Source: Trichobilharzia regenti
Taxonomy: Eukaryota > Platyhelminthes > Trematoda > Strigeidida > Schistosomatidae
DNA length: 64,000 nucleotides
Assembly: GCA_944472135.2 (NCBI GenBank)
Contig: OX235270.1
Span: 72,549,168-72,613,167, forward strand
Direction: 5' to 3'
A program made the position numbers and the translations under genes. Below are positions 11,098-21,032 of the stretch, one piece after another. Each line of letters starts with the position of its first letter. Within the stretch, counting starts at the first letter, position 1. The notes beneath the pieces are model-generated. The model was given only the letters and a program-made list of their open reading frames with translations. It was not told the DNA's origin and made no database searches.

Positions 11098-13521
11098 AAT
11101 TAGTTGGAATTAAAGTGAAACTTTATTATCAAATCCATTTAAACACATCTTGCCCTAATATAAAGTTTATCAATCATTTAGCACAATGACCTCATTACTT
11201 ATGGCCGCATATAGCATATTTAGATATCTACCTCCAACATATGAATTACCTAGGTAGAGAACTGACTAGAACTTCAGGTTATTTCACTACTACTACTATA
11301 CGACTTCTGAGAGAAACAGTTTCTTCTTAGCTGTAGATTCTAGTTTCACCTAGCTACATATATGCTACTAAATCGATTTTGAGACGTATCAGTGATCAAT
11401 CCATACTGGGTTTCAATTAGGACATGCAATACATTCATTATTGGCAAACTACGCAGTGTAAAGTGAAAACTCACCACCGTCTCTCTTAGAAATCTCCAAA
11501 CGTGCGGAACGGCGACCCGATGTATGCATCATTTTGATCTAGCCATTGTTTGACGCGAGTAGTTTACAACTACTAATATCAGCCAGTATCACATACTATC
11601 TTGCTAAATTGTCAGCCAGTCTGGATTGCACAACAATTACTAAAAATATCTTCGTGGGTTGGAAGCATATTCCGAATCACACTGACTTTTATTACAACTT
11701 AATACCACCCATCACAATAAGTGACTAGGACTGTACAACGCATACTACACACATATTATTTAGTGCCTTTTATCTAATTTTTATCCCTATCTGCACCTAA
11801 CAATAATTCAAAAACACAGAACAAATAATCTCAGATCGAGGATATCTTACACTGTCAGCGAGTATGTTTAAATCGTTGAGTAGGACATGGTGAAATACAC
11901 CTGTTGATTAGAGGCCTAACATCTTACTGATGCTATAGATAATGCAGACCTTTCGAATCTATGCTTCTGCATCGCCAGTGACCCGTCTATTAATGTTAAT
12001 GCAGTGTGTAAACCGACTGACACGCTAGAATATATAACTACCCTTAATTTAAGACGGGGACTGACTAGTTTTACCACCTGCTCAGTGCGCCAAATGCATG
12101 CACAAGACTCTGGATTTTGACAGTACCTCTTATTGAGGGGACCATGTTGCCTGTATACCTTATATTACCGTCTCAAAAGCAAGTCGACACAACTAACGCA
12201 CTCAGGCATCACGCTACGAACAACAGCGCACTTAGGTAATAACACTAACCCTTTATCTTGCCCAAATAACTAGTATATAATACCCGCAGGCGATATATAC
12301 TTTGTCCCTTCCGTTCAAACCCCCACTGACGTCCTTAAAAAGAACCCCGAAAGTAAGGCTAATTACAGGAACTCAGCCTGTAACACATCAAAAATAAGCT
12401 TGCGGTCCTTAAATATTAGTCCCACTGTTTTGTAAGTGCACGCTGATATGAAATAGAATCATATCGAAACTATATTTTTATTCTTAAGAAGTCTGATTTA
12501 AATTTACAAGCAACTGTTAGTTCACCCAATTTATAAAATGCATTGGTGATAGAACAAAAATGCATCAGCCCATGAAATCAACTTGAGACAGGTAGGGAAG
12601 TTTAACGGTTGGAACCTCCAAGATAATAGTGGACTCTTCGAGTTCACTTACATTGGTGGATTTATTCACTATCTATCATTATAATTTTAATTATCTTTGG
12701 CACCCACCCATAAGCTAAGCTTTCAGATACACATTTTTGTCTGTTGTGATACCACTACACTTGCTTTATCTGTGCTTTTTAAAAGTGTGGAAAATTAAAT
12801 GGGTAGATATGTGTGAAAGTATATTCTAATTAGTCAGTCAGTTAGTCTACAGATAACTGGCTTTTGCGACTAACCAAATCACTCCCAATAGCCAAGACGT
12901 CTATGACAACACATGCTGCCACTATTGAAACACAAACCAACTTAAATAGCCTAGCGAGTAAAACAGTGACTTGAGCAGTATTGATTTTACTCAAATGTCC
13001 AATCAATTCTACTCATGTATATAAATGAAGTGAAAAGTTGTGAGTGACCAGATATGATTACGAGCAATAGTTTGTGCTCGGAACGTCATCAGATAGTATT
13101 ACTGTATAACAGTGTGGTTTATCAAAATAAAATTTTATCTATTACGAACTTCAATTTGTCGGACAGTCTTTCACCGCTAGCCATGCTTTAATTAGCATAA
13201 CATCCTATATTTTAAAAAATGCAAAGTTACCGACCCAGTGAACATATTAAGCATTTTTCATGACAACGTCAGTGAGGAATAATACTATGTTTCATAGTAA
13301 AGTTAAGACGAAACGGTAAAATCATATAAGGATGGTGGAGAACAAACAGCTAGTGATACAGTTTTGTTATTAGCATAGGATGAAGACAATAATGAGGACC
13401 CACAACCATTCAAACTACAGAAATCTGAAATATTAGAATTGCAAAAGTAAAAAAGCATTTTAACCAATAAATGAATCACTTATGTGAACATTTGGAATTA
13501 ACATAGTTTGTTTTAAGTGTT
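11098..13521. other. Non-coding stretch between the unrecognised gene and G-gamma
   Basis: Apart from the dispersed repeat at 13051-13145, I see no gene, RNA or clear mobile element. The segment 13380-13470 on the plus strand has a short frame DEDNNEDPQPFKLQKSEIL bounded by stops, too short to support. It probably includes the 3' UTR of the minus-strand G-gamma gene. Right-copy equivalent: 57167-59590. Confidence 0.4.
13051..13145 (+). repeat. Short dispersed hairpin-bearing repeat, copy 2
   Basis: Diverged relative of 6761-6865 with the same order of landmarks: GATTACGAGCA, a loop, TGTGCTCG, GAACGTCATCAG, TATTACTGTATAACAG and TTTATCAAAATAAA. See the finding on its resemblance to a decayed self-cleaving ribozyme core. 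Confidence 0.55.
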
Positions 13522-13740
13522 TTAAAAGATCTTACACATCCACTTCTTCTCTTTGAAAGGATTGTCCTTAACACGGTGAACAAGAGGATCTGAGAGTAGG
13601 TTTTCTTGGCAGTAATTGATTAGGTCTATAACAGTATGGCTGAATCTTTGTCTCTCGTGAGCACAATGAATCCTTAGATCTTCAACTTCACGTCTTCTTA
13701 TTTCAATCTCGTGCAACCTACTAATTGGAGCCATCAGCAC
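13522..13740 (-). CDS. Heterotrimeric G-protein gamma subunit (left copy)
   Basis: This 72-codon ORF has the length and layout of a G-gamma subunit. An N-terminal helix (EIEIRRREVEDLRIHCAHER) pairs with G-beta in a coiled coil, then comes a DLINYCQENLLSDPL segment (family pattern DL..YC...DPL), then the conserved NPFKEKK and a C-terminal CAAX box, CKIF. Such proteins form an obligate dimer with G-beta and are anchored in membranes by prenylation of the CAAX cysteine; a terminal Phe does not decide between farnesyl and geranylgeranyl. The start at 13740 gives the family length. A TTTTGTTTAG acceptor-like site lies 13 to 24 nt before it on the minus strand, so this could be a coding exon behind a 5' non-coding exon. 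A CR1-like LINE lies immediately upstream in this copy only. Confidence 0.85.
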   Translation of the reverse strand: MLMAPISRLHEIEIRRREVEDLRIHCAHERQRFSHTVIDLINYCQENLLSDPLVHRVKDNPFKEKKWMCKIF

Positions 13741-13772
13741 TCACCAGCACTAAACAAAACAGGGACCAAACG

Positions 13773-13777
13773 GACGT
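13773..13777. repeat. Target-site duplication GACGT, left side of the CR1-like LINE
   Basis: GACGT here and at 19216-19220 flank the LINE. The uninterrupted right copy has a single GACGT at 59842-59846 in the same context (ACCAAACG before, AGGTCACTCA after). This is a direct comparison of a filled and an empty site. Confidence 0.9.
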
Positions 13778-13800
13778 CCAATATCCAATATCCAATATCC
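13778..13800 (-). repeat. 3' terminal 7-bp tandem tail of the LINE
   Basis: The plus strand reads CCAATAT repeated three times plus a partial unit. On the element's own strand this is its extreme 3' end. Such tails prime target-primed reverse transcription in CR1-type elements (family knowledge). Confidence 0.85.
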
Positions 13801-14218
13801 TGATGACGAGCTAGTATAAACCAGTGATTTCTTTGAGCTCGCTTCTTGATTGTGAGGTAGAGGTTCCAGATCTTCGGTGAGCTTCTGCGTAGTAAGTCCC
13901 GACACTCGACTGCTTTAGCTCTGGTAGACTCCAGGAGGAGTGGTGCGGGGATTGGTCGAGATGTGGTTTGTAGTATGCAGTATGTTAGGACTGTATTGCT
14001 GCCGTGAATGGAGTTTGACCTAACTCCCCTTGGTCATTCGGTGTAGTCATAAAAGCAGAATAGTAATAATAATAATAATAGGTTGTAGTGTAGATAATAT
14101 AGGTTGAGATAAGTGGAATAATAAAGGTGACCTAAGGAAAAGATAGAGTGAGAGAAGGCAGAATAGGTCGTGGGGATTTAGTTAGTACGCTTATTCATTG
14201 ACAGTTTGGTTTCAAATT

Positions 14219-17052
14219 TTATGAGGATAAGCCATTGAGACACAAACCTTGCATTTCTGCATGATTGTCTAGCTTCCGCTTAAAAATCTCCACAGATGGC
14301 GCTGTAGTCACGGCCGCCGGTAAAGCGTTCCAGAGACGGCAAACACGAAGCGAAAAGAAATGTGATCGCACTCGAGTCTTTGGTCTCTGGTGTGCTATCC
14401 TTAGCGGGTTACCTCGTGGAAGCCTATAATCGCTTAATGGCAGGATGCTTTTATTTGGGTGGGCCTGGTCATTTAGGATCTTGTAGACGGTGATGAGGTC
14501 TCCCCTGTGCCTACGGTAACTGAGTGTGAAAAGACCTAATTTCTTTAGTCTTTCCTCATATGATTTGTTGCGGAGGCCGATCACCCATTTTGTCGCTCGT
14601 CTCTGGACACTTTCTAGAATGTTAGCATCCCTTTTGAGTAGCGGAGGTGCAATGATATTATGCACCTCAAGGTGTGGCCTCACATATGCCTTGTATAGCC
14701 TTAAGAACAGTTCGGGAGTGAGAGCTCCCAGCTGCCTGTGCATAAAGTGTAATGTTGCGTAGGCTTTGGCGACGTCCCTCGAGTAATTTCCACTGGTGTC
14801 TAGCTTTTCTGTTAGAATAAGACCTAGATCACGCTCTGATGGAACACAACTCAAGTTCTGGCCACCAAGGGTGTAATTTACACTCTGTGACCTGCCGGAA
14901 TGAAGCTGCACTACTTTGCACTTCTTTAGATTGAAAGGCATTCCGTTAGCCAAAGCCCAATTTCCCAGAGTTTGCAGGTCAGCCTGCAATCTATCTGAGT
15001 CTTCCGATGAGTTTATTGCTCTCCAAATCTTTACGTCGTCAGCGTAAAGAAGCGCAGAGCAGTTTAGTTGGGGGGGCAGGTCATTGATAAAAATCAAAAA
15101 CATCAACGGCCCTAGGATAGAACCCTGAGGAACCCCTGATGCCGAGGTGTGCCAAGATGATCGGATGCGGTTGACTTTGGTGCAGAATTCTCTCTCGCCT
15201 AAGTAATCTGTCAGCCATGCGAGAAGTGCTCCAGAAACTCCCGCCTTGCCTATTTTGTGAAGGAGCAGACCATGGTGAACTGTGTCGAATGCTTTCGCAA
15301 AGTCGAGAAAGATCACGTGGGCTGGTACCTTTTTGTCCCAGGATAGTGTCCAATCGTTCCAGGCTAGTAGAAGATTCGTCACGCAGGATCTTCCCCTCCT
15401 GAAACCGTGCTGTGCTTCGTGAAGAAGGTTAGTCCCATCGAAGTATTTTCTCATGTGGTCGTCAATGAGACTTTCCAATATCTTCGATACCACTGGAAGT
15501 AGAGCAACTGGTCTGTAACTGGTCACATTCTGCCGGTCACCACCCTTGAAGATAGGGGATAGGATTGCACGTTTCCATTCACATGGAAGTTTCCCTACAT
15601 CAAGGGAGTGTTGGAACAGATCACTTAGGGGTTGACAGAGACTTTCTGAACACTGCTTCAGGACAGATGGTCTGATGCCATCACAACCTGGAGACTTTCC
15701 CGAAGCCAACCTTCCCAATTTTGCAAGTACCATAGCCGGGGTAATTTGAAATGTCCCCAGCAGGTTTTCGTGTGTTGGTTCTGCGATGTAATCTGGATGT
15801 TCTGTAGGGGTAATATCCTCGTTACTATTTAGTTGCCTGTGAAAGGCTAGGCTGAATGTCTCTGCCATTTCAAGACTAGTAAGAGATTTCCCATCAGAAC
15901 CCACTAGATTGCATGCTCCCTGGTTGGTCGGTTTTCTTTCGGCCATAAACCTGTATAGGCTTTTGGGGTTCACGAGAAGCTTATTGGCGAGGTCTCCCTG
16001 AAATGTCCTTCTATCGCTCCGGACTCGTATGTTACATCGATTCCTGAGTTCAAGGTACACTTCATATTCGGGTTGACTCTTCGATCGTCGCCACGCGAAC
16101 CAGGCTTTACGCTTTGCCTGCAGAAGGCGTTGTGTCCCCTTTTCAGCCATGATCGTTGCTTCCTAGCTTTTGGTGAGACTAAAGGAACAGTGTCTGAGAC
16201 CGCCTGGTGAATGATCTCCTTTACCACTCTCCAGTGTTCTTCTACTGTTAGCTCTGTCCATTTTTTAGGCCAGTTTGCTTCAGACAGAAGTCTTCGCATT
16301 TTGGTAAAGTTGGCTTTGTTATAACACAGATAGGGCTGTGTATTGTCCCACTGTAAGCGCTCGCGGAGGACTATGTCGAATACTATGACCGCGTGGTCAC
16401 TACTACCTATGGGAGTCGTGATCTGAACGTTTTCCACTAGTAGCTGGTCACTAGTGAGCACGTAATCCAGTCTAGAAGACTTCCCATCAGGGCCCCATCT
16501 AGTATCCATCTTGACATTTTCAGTGAATCCAGCCTTCCTGATGGTATGCAGCAGATTTCGATCAAATCTATCATGGGCTTTTCCCGACACCAAGTTAAGA
16601 GATGGGGCATTGAAGTCACCAGCTATGACAATTTGATCATAACCCATGTCTTGAGTCGCTGAAATTGTATTTAGCAGTACCTGGTTATGGTCTGCTCCAC
16701 ATGAAGGTGATCGATAAATGCTGCCCACTAGATATTTGCAGTACCCAACGGTGAAGTGGCACCATATGGAGTCAGGGAGCTCTGTGAGGGGAGGGTCCGT
16801 CGCGTGAACACATCTGAGCTGTTTGTCGACGTATATGGCGACTCCACCTCCTTCTTTCAGGTCCCTATCTCGCCTGACTAGGACCATATCATTTATACTG
16901 ACTTCGCTGTCTGCCACCGTAGGGGTTAGCCAGGTTTCCGTCAGTATTATGATTTTGGAGTTTAGTTGTGATTGTAGGTGTCTAAGTTCAGCTATTTTGC
17001 CTCTTAGCCCTCTCACATTACTATACAGGCAACTGGTAGTCAGTCTCACCAC
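14219..17052 (-). pseudogene. CR1-like ORF2: endonuclease plus reverse transcriptase, split by one frameshift
   Basis: The first frame (17052-15970) has endonuclease motifs in order: YSNVRGL (Asn12), LTETWL (Glu39), GDFN (146-148), SRLDYVLTS and SSDH (His220). The second frame (16150-14219) has the reverse-transcriptase set: SYRPVALLPVVSKI, HGFRRGRSC, FLDFAKAFD (281-289), GVPQGSILGP and YADD (369-372), then a thumb and a C-terminal region with RRATKWV and the late SHFFSLRVCRLWN motif. The frames overlap and homology passes from one to the other at a run AAAAGGGG near 16141-16148 (plus-strand CCCCTTTT), a single-base offset. All catalytic residues that I can identify are present, so the break is recent. 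It cannot be told whether it is a one-base deletion or a sequencing error. It acts in target-primed reverse transcription. Confidence 0.88.
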
Positions 17053-17114
17053 TTCCCCGTATTGGGGGGTAGTTGACTTGATATTGGCTATCGGTTGAGG
17101 AGTTATCCTACGAA

Positions 17115-18806
17115 CTAGTTGGCCGATTCCCCAGGAACCGGCCTGTTGGCGTTTTTTTCTTCTAGTTCAGTTGGAGCACTCGGATGACACTGGCTATCAT
17201 CGTCCGTGCTGCACCGCTGTAGTGTGACTAGGGGTTGAGGATTTTCTTTTACTACGCTTTGTTCTCTCCTTTGAGTGCGAGGCCGGCTCTCGCAGCAGCG
17301 AATGTGTTTGCTGACCTTGTCCTTGGTCTCGTACCATCTATGGAGAGCGGTAGTCAACTGGTCTTGGGAGCTGAACTTGACAGCTAACAGACGTGGCGAG
17401 TTAATTGACATAAGATGAGTGGGTCGAGGCAGTCTATAAATAGAGACAGCCCCTGAACTTCCCAGGGCCATCTGGGATGCTAACCATCTCCATTGTTGTA
17501 CATCATGACAATGCTTTTCGCAGGCGTTCCCAGTTACCAGTTCGGGAATGCCATGCACAACCATGGAGGCAGAAGGAATGAGCTCTGGCGACTCCCTCGC
17601 CATTTGTCTTTCCTTCCACGGCCTGTCTGGCTTAACACGTATGTTACAGGCCCTCCCTATAGAAAGGACTTGAGAAGCCAGTAACACTTTTTCAACATCC
17701 TCGGTAGAGCTCAATGTTACCCTCAGTGGGGATGGTTTGCCTTCAGGTGCAGCAGTGCCCCTATACAATCTGCATAGATTTACTGGTTGGATGTCCAAAC
17801 CCAGTGTGCTACTTAAGATGGACCACTGTTCCTGATCAAATAGGGCCCTATCTTTCAGCAGACTACTGCTACAGTCTGGTACATTAAAGAGGATTACACA
17901 ATTTGATCTGCTAACCGTGGGCTTGGGCTCGGTCCTCGCACGTTTGTGATCACCTTTAAGACCGTTTTGGTTTGACTGGTGCGACTGGGTATTTTTATGT
18001 GTCTCAGTGCTATAGCCAGCATTACTGGTAGACGGTTGGGGTCTTTTTCCAACGACGGAAACCCGTGGTTCTCCAGCCTCTGTGTCTGGAGCGGTTATGG
18101 CAAGAGTTACAAGTTTAACCGGTGAGGATTTTGGTATCCCCGGTTTACGCGCGTTTGTACTAACTTCCGGATTGGTGGGGGTCGAGCTTTTCACCTTTTT
18201 CCCCGCTACTTCTGTGCCACCTTTAGTTTTCAAAGGACTACGCGAGGCTACATCAGGACGGCAACTCGGGCATATGTACCAGAACCATTGGCATGGGTTT
18301 TTACGCATAAAGTCATAATATGCTTTTGGTACCCCACTGTCGCATCTGCAATGCACCCATCGGTTGCAAAAGTTACATTCGAAAGCAGAGTCTGCTTGTT
18401 CGACAACAGAAGCACAGACCTTGCAGTCGTCTGTCTTCTTGGGGAGCGTTCTTGTCGTCTTGCGACGTCGTGAACGTTTCTTTTTGGCCTTCCTATTTGT
18501 TTCATGGTCTACCATGGGGATGGGTGTTATGAAGTTCTCACTTAGTGCAATTTTCCCACTCGGATCTGTTAACCTAGTCGTGTTAACAGGGGTGGAGCCA
18601 CATCCACTTGGCTGACTTTGCACAGCTTCACTGTAGGACTGTGGCGACATGGGTAATCTGTACGAGCTGGGAATATTAGCCCTGGTCTTCAGGACCGGTA
18701 TGCGTGAGTCCATCACCTTCTCCTGTTTGCCTAGTTTGGCTGAAGCCCTGGTAACTACAGAGTATGATGTCCCATTACTTATTTTAGGTTGAGAATCTAT
18801 TGTCAT
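17115..18806 (-). CDS. CR1-like ORF1 protein with PHD finger and two RRM-like regions
   Basis: A 563-residue ORF directly upstream of ORF2, separated by 62 bp. Residues 104-124 are highly basic. A PHD-type C4HC3 finger follows: Cys128, Cys131, Cys144, Cys147, His152, Cys155, Cys179, Cys182. A Ser/Pro-rich linker leads to a region at about 301-385 (CVILFNVPD ... RVTLSS) and another at about 412-495 (SMVVHGIPEL ... LLAVKFSSQDQL) that look like degenerate RNA-recognition folds. PHD fingers in ORF1 are documented for CR1-like elements. The likely role is nucleic-acid binding in the retrotransposon ribonucleoprotein. The frame is intact from its ATG. Confidence 0.85.
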   Translation of the reverse strand: MTIDSQPKISNGTSYSVVTRASAKLGKQEKVMDSRIPVLKTRANIPSSYRLPMSPQSYSEAVQSQPSGCGSTPVNTTRLTDPSGKIALSENFITPIPMVDHETNRKAKKKRSRRRKTTRTLPKKTDDCKVCASVVEQADSAFECNFCNRWVHCRCDSGVPKAYYDFMRKNPCQWFWYICPSCRPDVASRSPLKTKGGTEVAGKKVKSSTPTNPEVSTNARKPGIPKSSPVKLVTLAITAPDTEAGEPRVSVVGKRPQPSTSNAGYSTETHKNTQSHQSNQNGLKGDHKRARTEPKPTVSRSNCVILFNVPDCSSSLLKDRALFDQEQWSILSSTLGLDIQPVNLCRLYRGTAAPEGKPSPLRVTLSSTEDVEKVLLASQVLSIGRACNIRVKPDRPWKERQMARESPELIPSASMVVHGIPELVTGNACEKHCHDVQQWRWLASQMALGSSGAVSIYRLPRPTHLMSINSPRLLAVKFSSQDQLTTALHRWYETKDKVSKHIRCCESRPRTQRREQSVVKENPQPLVTLQRCSTDDDSQCHPSAPTELEEKNANRPVPGESAN

Positions 18807-19215
18807 TTTACTCCTAAATTAATACTGGTGATTAAATAATAAGAGACTGTTATTTTGTCCAATAGACTTACAGCAAAAGACAATAGAGAGCGCAGAAAAG
18901 AAGGATAAAGTATGTAAGTAAAAGCTTTAGACTTTACCTGTAACTTTCGGGTTATTCGGTTTCACAGCAATCACGTAACAGACCCACAAGTCCTGTATAT
19001 TTGAAAGAGTGAGGAGGGTGTTGCTACAGAAGTAGCACCTGAAGCTTTGGCAGTAGTTCGAGACAGCGGGAAGTACCACACACAGGCTCGGTGAGGAAGA
19101 AATGGTTGAATAAAAATTCGCCGGATAGGAAGATCAGGTTTCCCAAACGAATAATTCACAAAATTGGATATTTCCGGTTAGGGAGGAAAAGCACGTCTTA
19201 TTCAAGGAGCGCGCC

Positions 19216-19220
19216 GACGT
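19216..19220. repeat. Target-site duplication GACGT, right side of the CR1-like LINE
   Basis: Partner of 13773-13777. From 19221 the sequence resumes identity with 59847 onward. Confidence 0.9.
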
Positions 19221-20093
19221 AGGTCACTCACTGACCTATAAGTGAGAAAAACAAAGTATTTCCATGTTTTGATAAAAAGGCGGAAATTTTAAAACTTGAT
19301 AGTATGACACTAGAACATTTATGAATCGGTTGTGATTAGCAGCTGGGTGTGATGCATAGATTAGGTCCAAACAAAAGTTGTAACACATTACGCCAGATAC
19401 TATGTCGAAGACTGATAATCAGAATCAGGGGTTAATCACAGGAACACAATTAGAATTAAGTCTTCTGTTTTCAGTATTAGTAACAACAGGTTAACTAGTC
19501 TGTATCAGTACTTAATTTTTGTTCCCCATAACGACCCAGCTTTTCCACGGAAGCATCAGCTGGAGAAACTACTATCACAGACTGCAGTAACGAGTTTGAG
19601 CTCTACAGGTAAATCTAAACTGCACTAGTTGTTTCCTTAATTGTGATTCTTGAAATCCCTTCAACAATTACTCCAAGAAGAGGCAGAATTATCCAGGTGG
19701 TCAACACAGTCAAATCACAAGTTCTCTATACCTGGTTTGAAAGGACTCACAGTTTCTCCCCTCTCCTCGTGCATAGAAACTGTGGGCCACTGGAAGACAT
19801 GTACTAGTTACCTCCTGCTCAACTTCTAAACTTCAAAAGCCACATTAACTGTATACAAGATATGCATGCACCCCAAACTTGAACAGCGGGCTCTACCATA
19901 TGTTGGCCCAAGGTACGCAGGTCAGCAAAAGTACGAGAATGAATTGATGAGGCAAACGGAAGTCTCTTACGGAATCACATGACTGAAAAAGGCCTACGTA
20001 GTTCAGGACAGTACATGTCCAATTCGTAGGAGCTCGTCCAAATTTTATTCTAATACCAAACCATACCATTCACTCTACTTTGGCTACAATCTT
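19221..20093. other. Upstream region of the G-gamma gene, displaced by the LINE
   Basis: In the uninterrupted right copy (59847-60719) this lies directly 5' of the minus-strand G-gamma start codon and so should hold its promoter, 5' UTR or first intron. I see no ORF of substance and no obvious motif. In the left copy it is now 5.4 kb from the coding exon. Confidence 0.45.
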
Positions 20094-20292
20094 TTAATTA
20101 ATTTAATTTAATTTTCGATTACGGCTTGATTCCACACTGTATTTTTGGTACAAGTATGGAATTTTCAGCATGGATATCGGTAGCTCAAATTTTGCAGGCC
20201 GACCATAGATATCAGGTGTGCGTCGGCAGGGGCTCGAACCTCGGACCATGTGTATGGTCGGCGACAGTCCTAACCACTGTGCTACTGACGCG
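20094..20292 (-). mobile_element. tRNA-derived SINE, family 1 (left copy)
   Basis: On the minus strand it begins near 20290 with GTCAGTAGCACAGTGGTTAGG, containing an A-box-like TAGCACAGTGG. About 45 nt later comes the B box GGTTCGAGCCC. An unrelated body follows (ATATCTATGGTCGGCCTGC, then CCATGCTGAAAATTCC) that ends GGAATCAAGC before an AT-rich tail built on AAATT. The same element occurs at 44793-44990 with a different tail and flanks, which proves it is interspersed. No intact tRNA cloverleaf is present. Confidence 0.8.
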
Positions 20293-20525
20293 ATTGCCAC
20301 TCACTGAAACAGCAGAAATGCAGGCGTCTTCACTACTGACTCTAGTAAAATGTGAAAGCAACCACGGCAGAATGAATCGTCAGAAAATCCCTCCTGTGCA
20401 ACCTACTGATAACATTGACATTTAGTTCAGTATTTCAGGTAATTTTGTGATTGTTATCCTCTGGCCTGAGTGTCATTTTACTCACGTTCGGTCATCTGCT
20501 TCTGACGTAGTTGTAATTGCCTAAC

Positions 20526-20530
20526 GTTGC
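20526..20530. repeat. Target-site duplication GTTGC, left side of LTR array
   Basis: GTTGC immediately precedes the first LTR and recurs at 30468-30472 immediately after the fourth LTR. No such repeat flanks the internal LTRs, so the whole array behaves as one insertion. Five base pairs fits BEL/Pao or Gypsy integrases. Confidence 0.85.
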
Positions 20531-20888
20531 TGTCAATGGAGTTGAAGATTGAACGATCAATTCTTGGTTGTTTGCTCAAAATCAACTTCCCCAATTTTCG
20601 CGGAGGCATCAATACGACAGTCATCGTCTCATCGGTCGCTGTTCAGAAAGAGGAGTGAAACATCGTCAGAAGTAATACAATGATTTATTATTGTAATATT
20701 TGTTTTCAGACCTTAGTTCACTTATTCCTTTTATATGTTGGTGTAACAATAAAGAAATATCAAGCGGCAGATCGGTGTTTTGGTTTTCTCGTCCGTTATA
20801 ACTAAGCATTTCTGAAATCTTCAAGGAACAGCGTGGGCCCGAGCGTAGCGAGAGCTGGGCATTAACGGTTTATGAGACGTGGCTGACA
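20531..20888 (+). repeat. LTR 1 (358 bp)
   Basis: Starts TGTCAATGGAG and ends TGGCTGACA. The 3' end differs from LTRs 2-4, which end TGATTGACA. It contains AATAAAG near 20749, a plausible polyadenylation signal, and the conserved segment GCGTGGGCCCGAGCGTAGCG near its 3' end. Confidence 0.9.
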
Positions 20889-21032
20889 GTTTCTGACGAT
20901 GGAAACAGATCTGGCGGATTCAAACAGTTGGTGAAACTTTGGATAGTCACCGTTCATCTTTCCTGGTGCCGGTCAAGTCCTCTTTGAACAAGCAATATCT
21001 GGAACGTTTTTGGAATTGGGTCAAGTTCAACA
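20889..21032 (+). other. 5' untranslated leader of LTR unit 1
   Basis: Present only in unit 1 (and the right copy, 61515-61658). The primer-binding site should lie here. TGG occurs at 20912, 24 nt from the LTR edge, which is too far to call with confidence. Confidence 0.45.

Larger units (their letters stand above)
13778..19215 (-). mobile_element. Near full-length CR1-clade non-LTR retrotransposon
   Basis: A 5438-bp element in minus orientation. It has a 5' leader of about 410 bp (19215-18807), ORF1 with a PHD-type zinc finger (18806-17115), ORF2 with AP-type endonuclease and reverse transcriptase (17052-14219, one frameshift), and a 3' UTR of about 440 bp ending in just over three copies of a 7-bp unit (minus strand GGATATT). 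PHD-bearing ORF1 and short 3' tandem tails rather than poly(A) are established features of CR1-clade LINEs. The insertion is precisely delimited because the duplicated copy lacks it. Confidence 0.92.

Noticed and set aside
11546..11728. 60-codon plus-strand ORF
   Set aside because: Short, no motif, and no acceptor or start context.
13389..13450. Acidic plus-strand frame DEDNNEDPQPFKLQ near the G-gamma gene
   Set aside because: Bounded by stops on both sides within about 25 codons and without convincing splice sites.
18082..18615. Several plus-strand ORFs over the CR1-like ORF1
   Set aside because: They are antisense shadows of the minus-strand coding sequence and have no family resemblance of their own.
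20231..20290. Possible tRNA gene on the minus strand
   Set aside because: A- and B-box-like words are present but no acceptor stem or anticodon arm can be drawn, and the same unit recurs with a fixed unrelated body, so it is a SINE.
20126..20425. 99-codon plus-strand ORF
   Set aside because: It is the reverse-strand shadow of the tRNA-derived SINE; a similar ORF appears at 44812-45096 for the same reason.
20893..20905. CTGACGA followed closely by GAAAC just after LTR 1, like a hammerhead ribozyme core
   Set aside because: Only two bases separate the motifs, leaving no room for stem II, and no flanking pairing is visible.
20912..20930. Candidate primer-binding site starting TGG after LTR 1
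   Set aside because: It begins 24 nt from the LTR edge, whereas primer-binding sites normally adjoin the LTR, and the sequence matches no tRNA 3' end that I can name.
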